In this document: positions 38,447 to 50,503 of the stretch, piece after piece
How the letters are laid out: every line of letters begins with the position of its first letter
Position numbering within the stretch: position 1 is the stretch's first letter
Assembly (NCBI RefSeq): GCF_032062135.1
Contig: NC_092859.1
Coordinates: 88,541,593-88,605,592, forward strand
Source: Pyxicephalus adspersus
Lineage: Eukaryota > Chordata > Amphibia > Anura > Pyxicephalidae
Direction: 5' to 3'
Length of the DNA: 64,000 nucleotides
Program-made: the position numbers and the translations under genes
The notes under the pieces: model-generated
Seen by the model: only the letters and a program-made list of their open reading frames with translations
Databases searched by the model: none
What the model was told of the DNA's origin: nothing

Positions 38447-40601
38447 ATAGAGTAAACAGGACATAATCAACCTTAGATAAAAAGTACATTCTCATTTAAA
38501 ATTAAATAAATAAACATATTTCCTATTATTTTTCCTATATTGGAAAATCTATAAAGCTGAAAATGTCTAGAATAAAGCCTCATACAGACATTTGCGAGTT
38601 GTCCGATGATTGTCGCTGGAAATGATCATTTAAAGATTGGTAATGGAAACTATGTCAGTAGGTGAGAATTGTGTCAGTTAAGTGTTGGTCTGTGAAGAAG
38701 TGTGCGAGTGCCATGCTGGTCTGTGGATAAAAGTGTAGTGCTGGAAAGGGGGTAACTGTTTCACTGTTTAACTATCTGTCGTGCCCCATGGCATTGAGTC
38801 TGTAGGAATAGAATTTAACCTGCATGCAATGTGTATGGCAATGCATGGGTGACAATTCTGTTAATGTATGTCCATGTAGCATAAGCAGCCAGGAGCTACA
38901 AGTCTCACTGCCATTTTTTGTAACGCCAGAGGAGTGAAGGAGGGGAAAGCAAGAAACTAGAAAAGGGAAAGTGTGACTCCATATGTTGCAAGGGAAAACA
39001 GACTAATAAGACATGTTGTTGGATAGGGTTCATGTATCCTTGGAATTTATTGGGATTTTCCTCCTTTGTAGGACCAAAAGAAAGTTCCTTCCAAAACCAA
39101 AATTTAGCCATGCTATGTATCATCCACTTGGTACCCAGGTAGGTGTGAAAATACTTTTTTGGTCATTTTTCCTGTATTTCCGATGGAAAGTAATTTTTAT
39201 TTGCCTAGTACATGGTATAACTTTAAAAGTTGAGCAGTAGTTGAATATTTGCTTCTAAAGTTTTGAAACTCAGCATACATCTTAGGTGTTTGCTGTCCTC
39301 AAACATCCTATGGTATATATGGAATAAAGTTTCACTGTTCTCTGACTTTCAGTCTATGAAAACAACAGACACATTAACATGTCCTTTCACTTCTATGACT
39401 TCCTTAAAGGAACTTCCCTATGATTAAACTTATCTGAAAATAAAGTTAAATCTTACTTCCTAAAACGTAGCTGAACAAAATGTACAAATGCTTGTACTAT
39501 GTTTATTTTGGCTTTAACATAATAAAAAGAACATTAAGCAAATCACCAAACCAGATCTACAGCATACATTTCAATAGCTGTAAAAACACAAAATTATGCA
39601 CTACACTACTTAAAGAACTCTAAAATATTTTTTTTTATTTAGGTAGATTTTCAATGTTATACATTTAAACCTTAAAACAGTGCGTACATGAAATTATATA
39701 TGATTTTATACGATTATATTATATATGGTGCTATGTCCACATGTAATATGTAGGTGCATTAACCACTTGCTGTCTATAACATAGTGTTTTTTTTTTCATG
39801 TTAAATTTTGTTTCCATTGCTGTATTGAATGTTAGCAGTGAGGGACGCATTTTGTTATTTATCAATTATTGATACGTACCACAAGGAATAAATAGCTTAC
39901 TGCACTATATATGATTTGAAGACTTAGCCATAAAACATATTACCTGCAATCATGGCTCAATGCACCTATTGCAAAGAACAAAAACTGACACTGCTGGATA
40001 ATTAACTAAAGATGAATTTCCAGAAATTAAACACTTTCTTTTTTAAAATAAAAGTGTAGGTCTCTGAATGATTTGGTATTAGCATTCTGCAATTCTCGTC
40101 ACTGTCCAGGTGACGGATGGTGAAGGGACAAGCCGGTAGATACCACTGAACTGCAGTAAAGAAAATTTAAACCTCTTTAAAGGCCAGAAGGGCTGCATGG
40201 GATAGCTAAGTTAGCAGTGTTTTATTTGTCAGAATTGGATGGACAAATCTTTTAACAGGTAAAACAGCTTTTTGCTTGCATATAGGTATGTATTTTACCT
40301 GTACTTAGAGTGGCCTTAAATTCAACTTCAATTTAGGTTCAAGCCAGGTATACCCTGTGACCTAAAGAGAATGAAGTATAATGCTAAGTGCAGTCAGAAC
40401 GCCTTAAGCTTGCTGCCAAAAACAGAGAGCACAAATATGCTCATCGAACTTGCACACCATAGCAAACTTACCTGCCAAGGTGCCCCCTCCAGTACCTTGA
40501 CAACCACAACATTTTTATTTGCTTTGTAACAGAAAATAAATGTTTGGATTTTAATAAATGTTTGGTTTTTGAACCATTGGATAAATATATTTATTTCAGG
40601 T

Positions 40602-40903
40602 CTATATTACTATTATTACTACACAGTGCTGTACAAAGTCCATAGTCATGTCACTAGCTCTCCCTCAAAGGGGCTCACAATTTAATGTCCCTACCATAGT
40701 CATATGTCTTTACCACAGTCCAAGGTCAATTTAGGGGGGAGGCAATTACCCTAACTGCATGTTTTTGGAATGTGGGAGGAAAACCACGCAAACCCAAGGG
40801 GAGAACCTGCAAACTCCATGCAGATAGTGTCCTGTCCGACATTCAAACCTGGGACCCAGGGCTGCAAAGGCCAGAGTGCTAACCACTGAGTCACCATGCT
40901 GCT
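40602..40903 (-). mobile_element. tRNA-derived SINE with LINE-type tail
   Basis: Read on the minus strand: head GGTGACTCAGTGGTTAGCAC (A-box type), then GGGTCCCAGGTTTGAATGTC (B box GGTTTGAAT). Next come a body (CATGGAGTTTGCAGGTTCTC and CCCACATTCCAAAAACATGC), the tail CTTTGTACAGCACTGTGTAG and AATAATAG. A pol III-type head joined to a tail resembling that of the LINE at 52327-52720 is the standard structure of a SINE that borrows LINE machinery. Family name not assigned. It is not a functional tRNA. Confidence 0.8.
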
Positions 40904-43664
40904 CAAAGGTGTACACTACTAAAGTGGTAGGAATGGGTTTACCTTAAAGCATGGCAAAGATTAACTCTGTTTGCTGATGGGATTGTCGAGTATTTTATTA
41001 CATTCACATAATCCCTTATTGGCCCAGCAAAAATTGGTGATTGCCACTTCCTCTAATCACAAACCCAGGTTAATTTTGGAAACCTTAGGTGACCCAAGGG
41101 CTTAATTTTAAAAACCATTGAACTGACAAGAATAAAATTATGCCAAATTTGGCAGGGGGGGGGTGTAGTCCAGACGGCAATGATAGGGCAGGAAGGAAAC
41201 GGATAAAGTAATCTTCATCATCAACAGGGAAGCTTTTGGTCCCTGCCATCAGCATTCTAGGTGATATGTCTCACCCTTCCATCACCTTTCTAGACATTTT
41301 GAACATACTTGGTCATACCAGGGTACCAAGGCTAAATATCCTTTTCTTTAGGAAAAAAATATCCGAGAATGGTTCTAAGCCTTTTCAAAAATGTGTATGT
41401 TTCTTTTTGCTCTCAGAGGATTTACCCTTACTTACTAAAATATAGGTGACTGAGACATCAATAAAAACCCTAACAGCTTTTATTTCCTCCTGACTCAAAC
41501 AATCGCTGGAGATACACTTCAAGCATTGACTAAGTGCATGGAAATTCAAATTTTGGGCAGAAAAATAAAATGAACATCTGTTGTAATTTGTAATGTGTGA
41601 TTCTTATTAGCCAGAATACCACAACAAGGAAAAGACAGGCGATGATAGGAGGAATATGTGGGATGGTGGTGGTGGGGGGGTTTAATTTGCCCCCTTATTG
41701 GAATTTCCTTGGTGACTTTTACAAATCATTGCTTAAACCCCTGAAAATGGTATTACAACTAACATTTTTGGTGAAACAAGAGGGGGGCATGTCACAAGAA
41801 AAAAATTTCACAAAGGAACGTGTACTTTTATGTTAATATTTTATGTTTACATTTTGAATCTACCAGCTGTATATAGGATTAGAAATTTACAAAAACATGA
41901 GGCAAATGAAAAGAATCTGGAAAGTGACAAATGTCCAGGAATAACGAAAATAATGGAAGAATGGAGACTATGGTAAAAAGCAGACAATAAAGTATCATAA
42001 CGCCTCATTATTTATTTTATTCTTTTTACTTAAATTCTAAACCATGTTTAAAATCATTTGCTGCCCTCTGCTGGGAACTTTAAGAGGAAAGACTTGACTT
42101 GACTGTGATGAACTTATGTTTCCTCTTGTATCCCCCTACAATAGTGAATATAATGCCATGCCACTGAAATGGCCTTCCTGTGATATATATAATACTCCCC
42201 TGGCAATGCCACGCCTCGATCATCACTATCCCTGGTTCTAGCAATGACAGAGTTCAGCTATGCTTCATGGGTGAAGGATGGTGCCTTGGCAGGCCAATAC
42301 AAATGGTAGTTTCTAAAAATGGAAAACATAAATTTATCATTGAAAGTATACAACGGTCAAACCCTCTCAAACCCTTTTAGATACATGCATGAGGACTGTG
42401 CAGATTAAGGATACACATTGGAGGCAAAAATTGGCAATTCTGACATCTAAACTACTTTTTTTTCTGGCAGAGACTAGGCAGTCCTAGTTAAAACAGCTTT
42501 TCTGATGGAGTCTCCGAGAGTCATGAGAGCAACAAGAAGGTTCTTAGGGATACTAAGGACACCAGATGTCTACCCGTATGTCATTCTCATAAAAATATTG
42601 TTATCTATGGGCAGATTTTGTATCACAGCAGTCTACTTTATCCATTATTTTACAGTAAGGGAATCATTTCAAATGCCAGAAAATTGCCTAGACACTAGCA
42701 AAAAAAAAATGTCTGAGGGCAGCAAAGTTTAGCCTCCAAGTGTATCAGTCGGTAGTGTGGTCCAAAATATTACAATCTCTTACAGTGTACCTTTAACAAT
42801 GTTTCAGCATGTAGGTCATCTGCATTAACCCGAAGACACCACTAGAGGGAGAACTCACACCACCATTTAATAATGAAAGAAAGGAAATTGGAAAAATGTG
42901 AAAATACTTAAATATAGTATATTATATTTTTATTTAAAGATAAAATTACTGTCTAGAAAAAAAAAAAAAACATTTAAAACACATTTGGATACTCTTACCA
43001 AATGTTAAATGTGGGTAGCTATATTTTTAGAAATCGGATTGCCACTTTTATCATTATTTATAAAAATGGTTTGCAATTTTGTTCCCTAGCAATTGGGCAT
43101 TGAAAGCAGAGAACAGAAGTTGAGGCTGATTGACCCATTTTCTAAATATGGTGAACAGGACACGTAAATGCAAAATGTGCTATTAACTGTAAAAGTGGCA
43201 ATCTCTTTGGTGGATTGGAACTTTTAGAAATGGGGAAATTGCAATATGACTTTTCTATAAATAAATAATGCAGCTTTTCTGGCAAACAACATGTTCAATA
43301 TTTATAAATAGGACACAAGTAAAAAAAATAAAACTTTTGTGTTAGTACTGTGCAAAATTTTTCACAGGGCTGACAAACACCAAGCTATAGTTACATTGAG
43401 CTTTGGTATTAGCTAGCATATAGGAACAAATATTTTAGCCGTCATTTAACTTTTGTCCTTTATTTCCAATAACAACATTATAACGGTAATAAAAGCTTGA
43501 GTTATCTGCAATCTTTCTTTAACTCCCACCATTATGTGACTTCCTAAAACAATGACGACTAGTGCTGCTGGCCACTAATAGTTTTTTTATAGCATGTCAG
43601 TGCAGGTAACTGGGACAATCTAAATATACCTATAATGTAGACAAAGGTAAAGCAAACATAGTAA

Positions 43665-43670
43665 GTGTGT

Positions 43671-43711
<41 letters not shown>
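43665..43711. repeat. (GT)n microsatellite followed by a G-rich run
   Basis: About 23 GT units with one GA interruption, then ggggttgggggggg. Confidence 0.92.
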
Positions 43712-43713
<2 letters not shown>

Positions 43714-44286
43714 GTTGGGGGGGACTCTGCTTGAAAAGCTAGAGAAACAACTGGGATCTATGAAAACTCCTTTGGTAATGTATATACTATTAGAAGATAT
43801 AAAGCAAACCTGATTTTGTTTGGTTAGAGAAGTTTGTACAGTGCTGAAACCTATTTCTTTTTAAAAAAATAGGCAAATGAACACATGAACACAGACATTG
43901 GATGGTACATGATTGAAAAAATAATATGGAATAATAAGTAGGTTTGAACAGAACACTAGAACTGGGCTGGACACTGGACTGGGCAAGAGAAAGTCAGTGA
44001 TGGAAACAATAGTGTTGACTGTGGAAAGCAAAACTCAGTAAGTAACAAAGTTTGTCGGGTCAAAAAGATAACCCACAAAATCTCCTGGTTTTGGCTTGTC
44101 CTAGGTTTACAACATAACTCCAGTGTTTCCCATAACTGAGCAGGTTCTGATAGCCAAGTGGCAGAACACTTTTTCCTGTGCTACAGAATTTGCTTTGTCC
44201 CAGGAGGAGTAAGAAGAGAAAGAACTTTAGCATGAGAAAGACCAGTAAGGTAAGAAGTTTTCACTGACCACCAATGTACCCCCCAC

Positions 44287-44545
44287 CTTCACCTGGCACT
44301 ATGGTTATCCTATAGCCCTTCCTAGGCCTCATACCCCCCCACACTCCTTCACCTCGCAATAGGGTTATCCTATAGCCCTTCCTAGGCCTCATACCCCCAC
44401 ACTCCTTCACCTGGCAATATGGTTATCCTAAAGCCCTTCCTAGGCCTCATACCCCTCTACCCTCCTTCACCTGACACTATGGTTATCCTATAGCCCTTCC
44501 TAGGCCTCATACCCCCACCCTCCTTCACCTGGCAATATGGTTGTC
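44287..44545. repeat. Minisatellite, 58/60-bp unit, about 4.4 copies
   Basis: Copies start at 44287, 44347, 44405, 44465 and 44523, so spacings alternate 60, 58, 60, 58. Each unit contains cttcacctggcaatatggtt, atcctatagcccttcctagg and cctcatacccc. The fifth copy is cut short after ttgtcca. Copies differ by a few substitutions and by the length of the C run. The array starts about 180 bp downstream, in transcript sense, of the candidate exon at 44724-44804. Confidence 0.95.
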
Positions 44546-44723
44546 CAATAAATCTTGCTAGGTACAGACACTGAGGGAAGTCATTTAACAGACAACCAAT
44601 GAAGACAGCAGATAATGATCATCAGATTACAACCAACAAGTAAAATCTAAAGACCACCCTGTCATGTTGTATAGTAAAAATGTTGTTAAAAAAGAAAAAA
44701 AAAAGGAGGACAACATTCCATAC

Positions 44724-44804
44724 CTTCATTCTGATCATCGTTTTCTGGCAATGTAGCTAAACACAGCTCTGCAGCAAGGGGAGTTTTCCCTTCAGCACAA
44801 AGTC
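44724..44804 (-). CDS. OSBPL8: Candidate OSBPL8 cassette exon (27 codons)
   Basis: On the minus strand, AAACCCAGCTAG|GACTTTGTGC could be an acceptor and AATGAAG|GTATGG a donor. The 81 bp are open, and phase 1 on both sides, so inclusion between 60814-60850 and 35217-35354 would keep the frame. The insert would add LCAEGKTPLAAELCLATLPE followed by NDDQNE. I do not recognise it in human ORP8. An alternative acceptor four bases upstream (CCCAG|CTAGG) would break the phase. Coding-like composition and exact phase fit are suggestive only, because short open stretches with weak splice sites occur by chance. Confidence 0.4.
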
Positions 44805-46875
44805 CTAGCTGGGTTTGGCAGAGTATAATGACCCCATAAACTATAAAATGTTATACTAGCTTTAAGAAGGAATGCTGAATTCTTGTACAGTAAGATAACT
44901 TTTGTCCTTCCCGGGGGATATTTATGAATTTTAGGAAAAAGCAGCAGTGACACCAGTGTCTGATCCTTATAGGAAATAAAGTAAAACATAGGACCCTGGC
45001 TGCTTTTCCTAAGCACACAGCAGGTGGCTCCCAAGCATTAGATTGTGATTTCTACTGCGTACTTGGAAAACGTGCAGAAATCACATCCAACAAAGCTTTG
45101 ACAAGCGAGTGTGGATGGAGGGCAACACAACCAAGGTTTAAAATTCTTTGGATGTGCAGTAAAGTAACAACTATATTATTAAAGTAAATTGGAGCATGTT
45201 GAAATATACAAAGGGAATAGAAGCTTATAATGTCATTTTAGTGCTTTCCAGCTAAAACCTAAATCCTGGTCAAATATAAAAACTAATTGTCATGTCTGGG
45301 GGGATACAATAAACAGCCAGGACACAGCATTAAAAATATGATTTTTTTTTTTTGACCACACCTTTTTCTCAGAAAGCCGTAGCTAGGAAGGTCTGAATCA
45401 TTTCACAGCAAGTACTTCCCTAATCTAGTGTACATCATCATCAGCGTGACTTAGTAAGACAAGGCAAGACCAGACAACATATTTCTGGGTGTCACAATCT
45501 AGACTGAAAACTTTTTCTTCTACAAAGATGTCAACACTATACTTTCCATGTAGACTATTACTTTCTATAAATGGTAAACTATTTCAATTATTCAAACATA
45601 TTAAACTGCTACAAACAACTGTGATGTGAGCATTTCCTTGTCTGAAACATACCACAAAGGGTTGACAGATGCCGGTGTCTCATCTGCCAGATCTACTATG
45701 ACATTGCAACACATATGTAAGATGGGACTGTAGGCGCCCGATGTATATAACAAAGCAAGTAATGCCGATCTATTAAATGTATGGAGTTGTACAGGAAATA
45801 CAGAACAACACATCCTATTTACATGCAACATGCTGTACTTCTCCATCATCTCCACATGAAAACTCTCACACAACCAGGCCCCACAATCTCTAATGACCTT
45901 TTTGTTACATCTAATTAAACATGTATGTGTCTAATGTAGAAGAAAACATGCACACCTTAATAAATCATTTCAACTCCCAGCACCAGAGCTGCTAAAATTA
46001 AAATACAACCTTTTCCCATCTACAGGAGAAACCTGCAGAGTTGATGAGCATTTCAATATACAAATGTAGCTGCAGCTTACACATGATTAGCTGATATCAA
46101 GTAGCCAATCATACATAGATGGTGCTCATCCTTTTGTAACCTGTACCTTCTTTTTGTTTAAAGATTACAAAGGACTACACTATACATTCAATACACTTCT
46201 TATACCAAAAAATACTAAAGTGCAATCATTTAACCAAATACACAAGAATGACATGATTGTGATCTTGTCACACATAAAAACACAGCCTTACTGTGTAAAT
46301 GTCATCTTCAAAAATTCCCCACGTTGGATTGATGAATGACCAATCAGAAATTACTACTGTGCACTCCTATGAAAGAAAGTACACTGGTGTGCCACTCACT
46401 TATAGTGCCTCCCTTTCTTTAGGGCATAATGGTGCTGTGTGTACAGCGCTCATTTGTTCATCTCTCACTGCAAACAATTATCAGAGTTGTGGAGTCGGTG
46501 ATTAAATCCTTCGACTCTGGCTGCTCAGTTTCTGGTACCCCCCACTACGACTCCTCTGTATTTACAGAGTTTCACACTTCACACTTTTGGAACCAAACGT
46601 CACAAAAAAATGTAGACCCCTTTATTTTTCATAAATAAATTTATTAAAAAATTAAATATAACACAATCTTTTTACCATAAAAGTTTTTCTCAAAAACATT
46701 ATTAAAACTATATGAAAATAAATGGATGATTTGTCAACTATGTTTTTTACTTTATATAATTTAAAAAATAAATATCCCTATTTCAGGGATTTATACTAAG
46801 TTTTAAGATGACAATATTATTGATCTTTTTATCTTCAAAGTTATTAGCTTTATATTTAGTATTGCACTTACCCTT

Positions 46876-48100
46876 ATGGCCAGAGAATTAAGTATTGCAG
46901 AACGTCAAAGAGTGGTAGACAGTTATCTGAATGGAAGTGATGCCTCCCAGATAGCAATAGTTTTGGGTTGTAATCGTACAACCATAACCAAAATTATTAA
47001 GACCTACGAATCTTCTGGTAGCGTGGAAAAATTACCAAGATGAGGTCTGAGAAATTCAAAGTTAGATGAAGCCCATAAGGAGGAGTTATGCAACTTGATA
47101 TCGGAAAATTGCGGAATAAGCTTTAGGGAAATGAAGGATCAATTAATTATTTGCCAAACTTGGAATTATTGTATCTATTTCAACAATAGATGCATTGATA
47201 AATTCCAATTGTCATTAAAAAAACTTCTTTATTTCCCGCAAGGCATAATGATTACCACTCTCTTCAAGAAAGGCTTAGCTATGCTAACAAAATCCTTGAT
47301 CTCATTGCTAAGGAAAATGGAAAAAACATCTACTTTCTTGATGAAGTAGGTTTTAAGAACCAAAGGGGGAAGATCTCCTATTGGGCAAAGGGCGGTGCAT
47401 GTTGTGGCTGGAGTGCATTCCAGAAATTTTTCAATTCGTTGTGTGAGGAATAAAAATGGGACCCTCCACTTTAGGTCACAAGCATGAGCAAAATTATTTG
47501 AATTTCCTGCCGATATGACCGCCCCAGCGTCATTGGGAAACGCCAGAGATCGTCTCTGCATTGCACGGCTGAAGATCGAAGACAGGACGTGTCCCCAGGA
47601 CCTGCAGGGACCAGCAGGATGACAGGGGACGATAACAGAGCAAGGTAAGTAGGTTTTTTTATTAAGTTAAAGCTACCCTGAGCTGGATTACCGCTACTTG
47701 CAGGTAAAATCCATCCTGAGTCACTCTCGGGAATACCGCTAGGGTGGGATAAGTCAAAAGAACAAGCATTTAATCAAGAAGCAATCCTCAATTTTTATTT
47801 ATGAGGTTTTGAATGTTTTTAGTGAAAAGAGTGTTCAGCATGCCATCCTAATTATAGATAATGTCCGCTTTCATAAAACTAGCCAGGTAAAGAGCTTGGT
47901 TGAAAGTAAGGGACACCAACTCTTATTTTAACCACCATACTCTCCATTTCATAATCATGTTGAGAACATGTTCTCTAAATGGAAAGAAGTAGTAAGAAGA
48001 AAGAGGCTAAAAATTTGGGTGCTTTATTAGAAAGCATCAATAGTGTTTTTTTTAACAATAGGCGCGCAGGATTGTTTAAAATATTTTACAAAAATGTTTA
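46876..48100 (+). pseudogene. Tc1/mariner-superfamily transposase, defective
   Basis: Translation from ATG at 46876 gives MARELSIAERQRVVDSYLNG and a helix-turn-helix (ASQIAIVLGCNRTTITKIIK). It hits a stop at 47041 and continues as SKLDEAHKEELCNLISENCG. After a frameshift comes the first catalytic Asp in IYFLDEVGF (Asp codon near 47340). The second is in LIIDNVRFHKT (near 47857) and the Glu in HNHVENMFSKWKE (near 47972), about 37 residues on. There is a stop in between, plus the insertion at 47486-47761. A cut-and-paste DDE transposase, now dead. Confidence 0.88.
47486..47761 (+). mobile_element. Frog interspersed repeat inserted in the mariner transposase, copy 2
   Basis: The transposase frame ...LHFRSQA breaks off at 47485 and resumes QAFNQEAIL at 47764. 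The octamer acaagcat stands on both sides (47478-47485 and 47762-47769), the target-site duplication of the insertion. The insert contains caaaattatttgaatttcctg and gagtcactctcgggaatacc, so it belongs to the family at 4830-5110, perhaps truncated at the left. No coding capacity. Confidence 0.75.
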
Positions 48101-48665
48101 GCTTTTTGCCTAAATACCTAAGCCTAAATCATTTAATTACCTATTGCATGTTTTTATTTATTGTTGCTTGGGTGAAACCTTTAAAGTAAAAATATTGTGT
48201 TAGATTAAATTTTATAATAATTTATTGATTTATGAATAATTAGGGGGTTTAATATTTCTTTGTGAAGTTTGAATGCAAAAGTGTGAAGATAAAATGAAAA
48301 CCCCTGTAATATGTAACCATATTTTCCACGTTGATTGAAGGAAGGCAACATACACACCATTTAACCACAGAACTACTGGCTGGGAAGCTAACGCTCGACT
48401 GTATTGACTAGTTTAAACAAAAGATAAAAAAATGAAAACAATAGGGTTAAGTGGCTATAAAGTAGTAGCAGAGCATGCATAAAATCAGGAACAGGAACTT
48501 TACCAGTTTAAAAATATGAACCACATTCTTTGGTAGTTGTAAAACAAAAACAAAGCTTAACTACATGAACAAAAACAAAAACTGAAAAACCTAAAACACT
48601 TTATATAATAAACTTGGAATGTAGTTGGAGAGTAGAATAGCTGTTAAATGCAATCCAAAACTAAC

Positions 48666-50503
48666 TCAATGTAGTGTTGTTTTAGGAATTGGAATAGCTT
48701 CTGCCAGATCCATTTTCATAGAAGCTCTTAAATCTAATTTGATTACTTTTAGAGCTGAAAATAGTCTTTCAACACTGACTTGGGTGGGTGGCATTGCTGT
48801 TACGGTTCTAGCCACATCACTAATAATCTCAGGATAAACAAGGATGGCTTCTTCTACAGTCAGTTTCGATGAGTGATAATACTTTTTTTTAACTTCTTTT
48901 AGAAAAACGCCTGCTGGAATCTCTTTCTTTGGACATTTTCTGGTTGTTTATCTTTAACGCATATGCAACGTTTTATACTAGTGAAAGTTCCATTTTGTTC
49001 AAGTAGGAATCAAAGTCTAATTCTTCATTTGAAGAGGGTGATCCTGAGTTACCAGTGTGTATAGCTTCATCCAGTGGTGGTGTTTCAGGTAGTAATCCCT
49101 TCATGCGAACTGCTACATCATAGAGGGCTTTTTTGCAGTATCAGTCTGGTCATCGCTCAACAAAATTTGGCTCATTGGATCAACATAAATAGCAGCTAAC
49201 AAGATTCGATTATCCAGTAAGAGTTTCTTTCTTTTCTTCATTGAAGATACAATGGCATCAGCTTTAACCCTCCACTTTAGTTCAGGCAATATATCAAGCT
49301 CTTCCATTTTAAGAAGAATTTTCCAGGTGTAAAATCTTCAGATTGCAAACTCTTGGTGACAGTAAAGGGGTTAGAAAGTAGATTTTCCAGTGCTTTTATT
49401 TGTGTTCACTGGCTTTCAGGAAATAAAACATTTTCATTGTCTAGTTCTTTCTAAGAAAGTCTTTTAGTTCAAGCAAACACTTTACCATCAAATAAGTGCT
49501 TCCCCAGCGTGTTGTTTGACCCAAAATGGCTCCTTTTCCTGCACGTCTTTTCAAAATCGCATCTGTCTTAGGGGCCCTGGCTGCAACAGTTACTTGCCTC
49601 AATTTGCCAATCAGAGTAGCTGTATGACGATCTTTCAATCCATCTCTTAGATGCTTCTTCAACAATGTTATCCAAAATGTCACTATTCTCCTGGCTTTCA
49701 CTTTCTCTAATTCTTGCAGAACTGTCTTCCCTTAATATTTGTCTGTCACATTCTTCATCTGCCTTATTCATTTTCTCAATTGTGCTTAACATATTAGACG
49801 CATTATCTGTCACATTACATAGACTCTTTACCTTTTTAATTTCAAAATCTTCCAGAACATCCTCCACTAACGTCTGAGGATAGTCACCGGTGTGATGTGC
49901 CTGGGTGTCCTTTACTCCCAAAGGTTTGCGTTATTGTTTCATTATTTTCATGAACAAATCTAACATTAATACCAAAATAACTGGCTCTGTGACGTGTGCA
50001 TGCACCCATTTTTATGAAGACAAATGTCCCTGCAGACCTTTTGTAGTTCTTCCTTTTTACATAAGTTTCCTTTTACTTTCTCTTTCCAGAGAAACACCAA
50101 GTTTTTAAGCCATTTCTCTTTTGAGGCTTAAAAAGTTTGTCTGTCAAAAGGATAGTGGTACTCTATTCTTTACCACAATTTCAATAATGTGGTTTTTGAA
50201 TTTTTCTGTTGTCATTGTTATGGTAACGATGTCAGATATAAAGAGTCTTCTTAGTTGTGTCTGGTCTCCAGTAGATCTCTGAACATTTTTTGTCCCAGAT
50301 GTAGATGGAATATTTTCATTGATTTCATTCTCATTCACAACTTCTAACACTTTAGGATGAAACTGCTGCAAGTGTCTTTTCGAATTTGATGCTCCTGTAG
50401 GTGCATTTTTGTTAGACCCACTGAAACTGCTAATTTTTGCATCACATTGTTTTTCACCATCATCACCCAAGAATACATTGGCACACGTAATGTTTCCCAT
50501 CAC
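48666..50503 (-). pseudogene. hAT transposase with BED zinc finger, defective
   Basis: The N-terminus near 50503 has a BED-finger-like block (Cys residues, then SNSKRHLQQFHPKV with the His pair). The middle carries VKSLCNVTDNASNMLSTIEK, a typical RNase H-fold segment (TDNASNM with the catalytic Asp), and RAGKGAILGQTTRWGSTYLM with the conserved TRW. The C-terminus has TQVSVERLFSALKVIKSNLR, the hAT dimerisation motif, ending at a stop at 48666-48668. The span (about 610 codons) is the usual length, but stops and frameshifts split it into several frames, so it is inactive. Confidence 0.9.

Larger units (their letters stand above)
35355..44723 (-). other. OSBPL8 intron, 3' part
   Basis: Contains the MITE at 35748-35881, a SINE tail with microsatellite (36434-36501), AAT repeats (36678-36724), a 24-bp tandem duplication (37269-37316), a foldback element (38236-38446), a SINE (40602-40903), a GT microsatellite (43665-43711) and a minisatellite (44287-44545). 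The remainder shows nothing recognised. Confidence 0.65.
46565..48306 (+). mobile_element. Tc1/mariner (IS630-superfamily) element nested in the hAT
   Basis: The left end is cagagtttcacacttcacac at 46565. The right end read inward is CAGGGGTTTTCATTTTATCT from 48306. Both continue into the matched motif cttcacacttttg.a..caaac.tcacaaa. TA dinucleotides flank both sides (46563-46564 and 48307-48308), the target of this superfamily. The length is 1742 bp, or about 1.46 kb without its own insertion at 47486. It carries a defective transposase on the plus strand. Confidence 0.9.

Noticed and set aside
40861..40903. tRNA gene at the SINE head
   Set aside because: A- and B-box-like sequences are present, but no complete clover-leaf can be formed; it is the head of a SINE.
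44287..44545. CRISPR-like regular repeats
   Set aside because: Units are directly adjacent with no unique spacers and sit in a vertebrate intron; this is a minisatellite.
44792..45034. 80-codon minus-strand frame next to the candidate cassette exon
   Set aside because: It is in a different frame from the phase-compatible exon and has no recognisable content.
45601..45873. 90-codon Cys-rich minus-strand frame
   Set aside because: No known domain or transposon motif; probably chance.
48625..48837. Plus-strand 70-codon frame
   Set aside because: Antisense shadow of the hAT transposase dimerisation domain.
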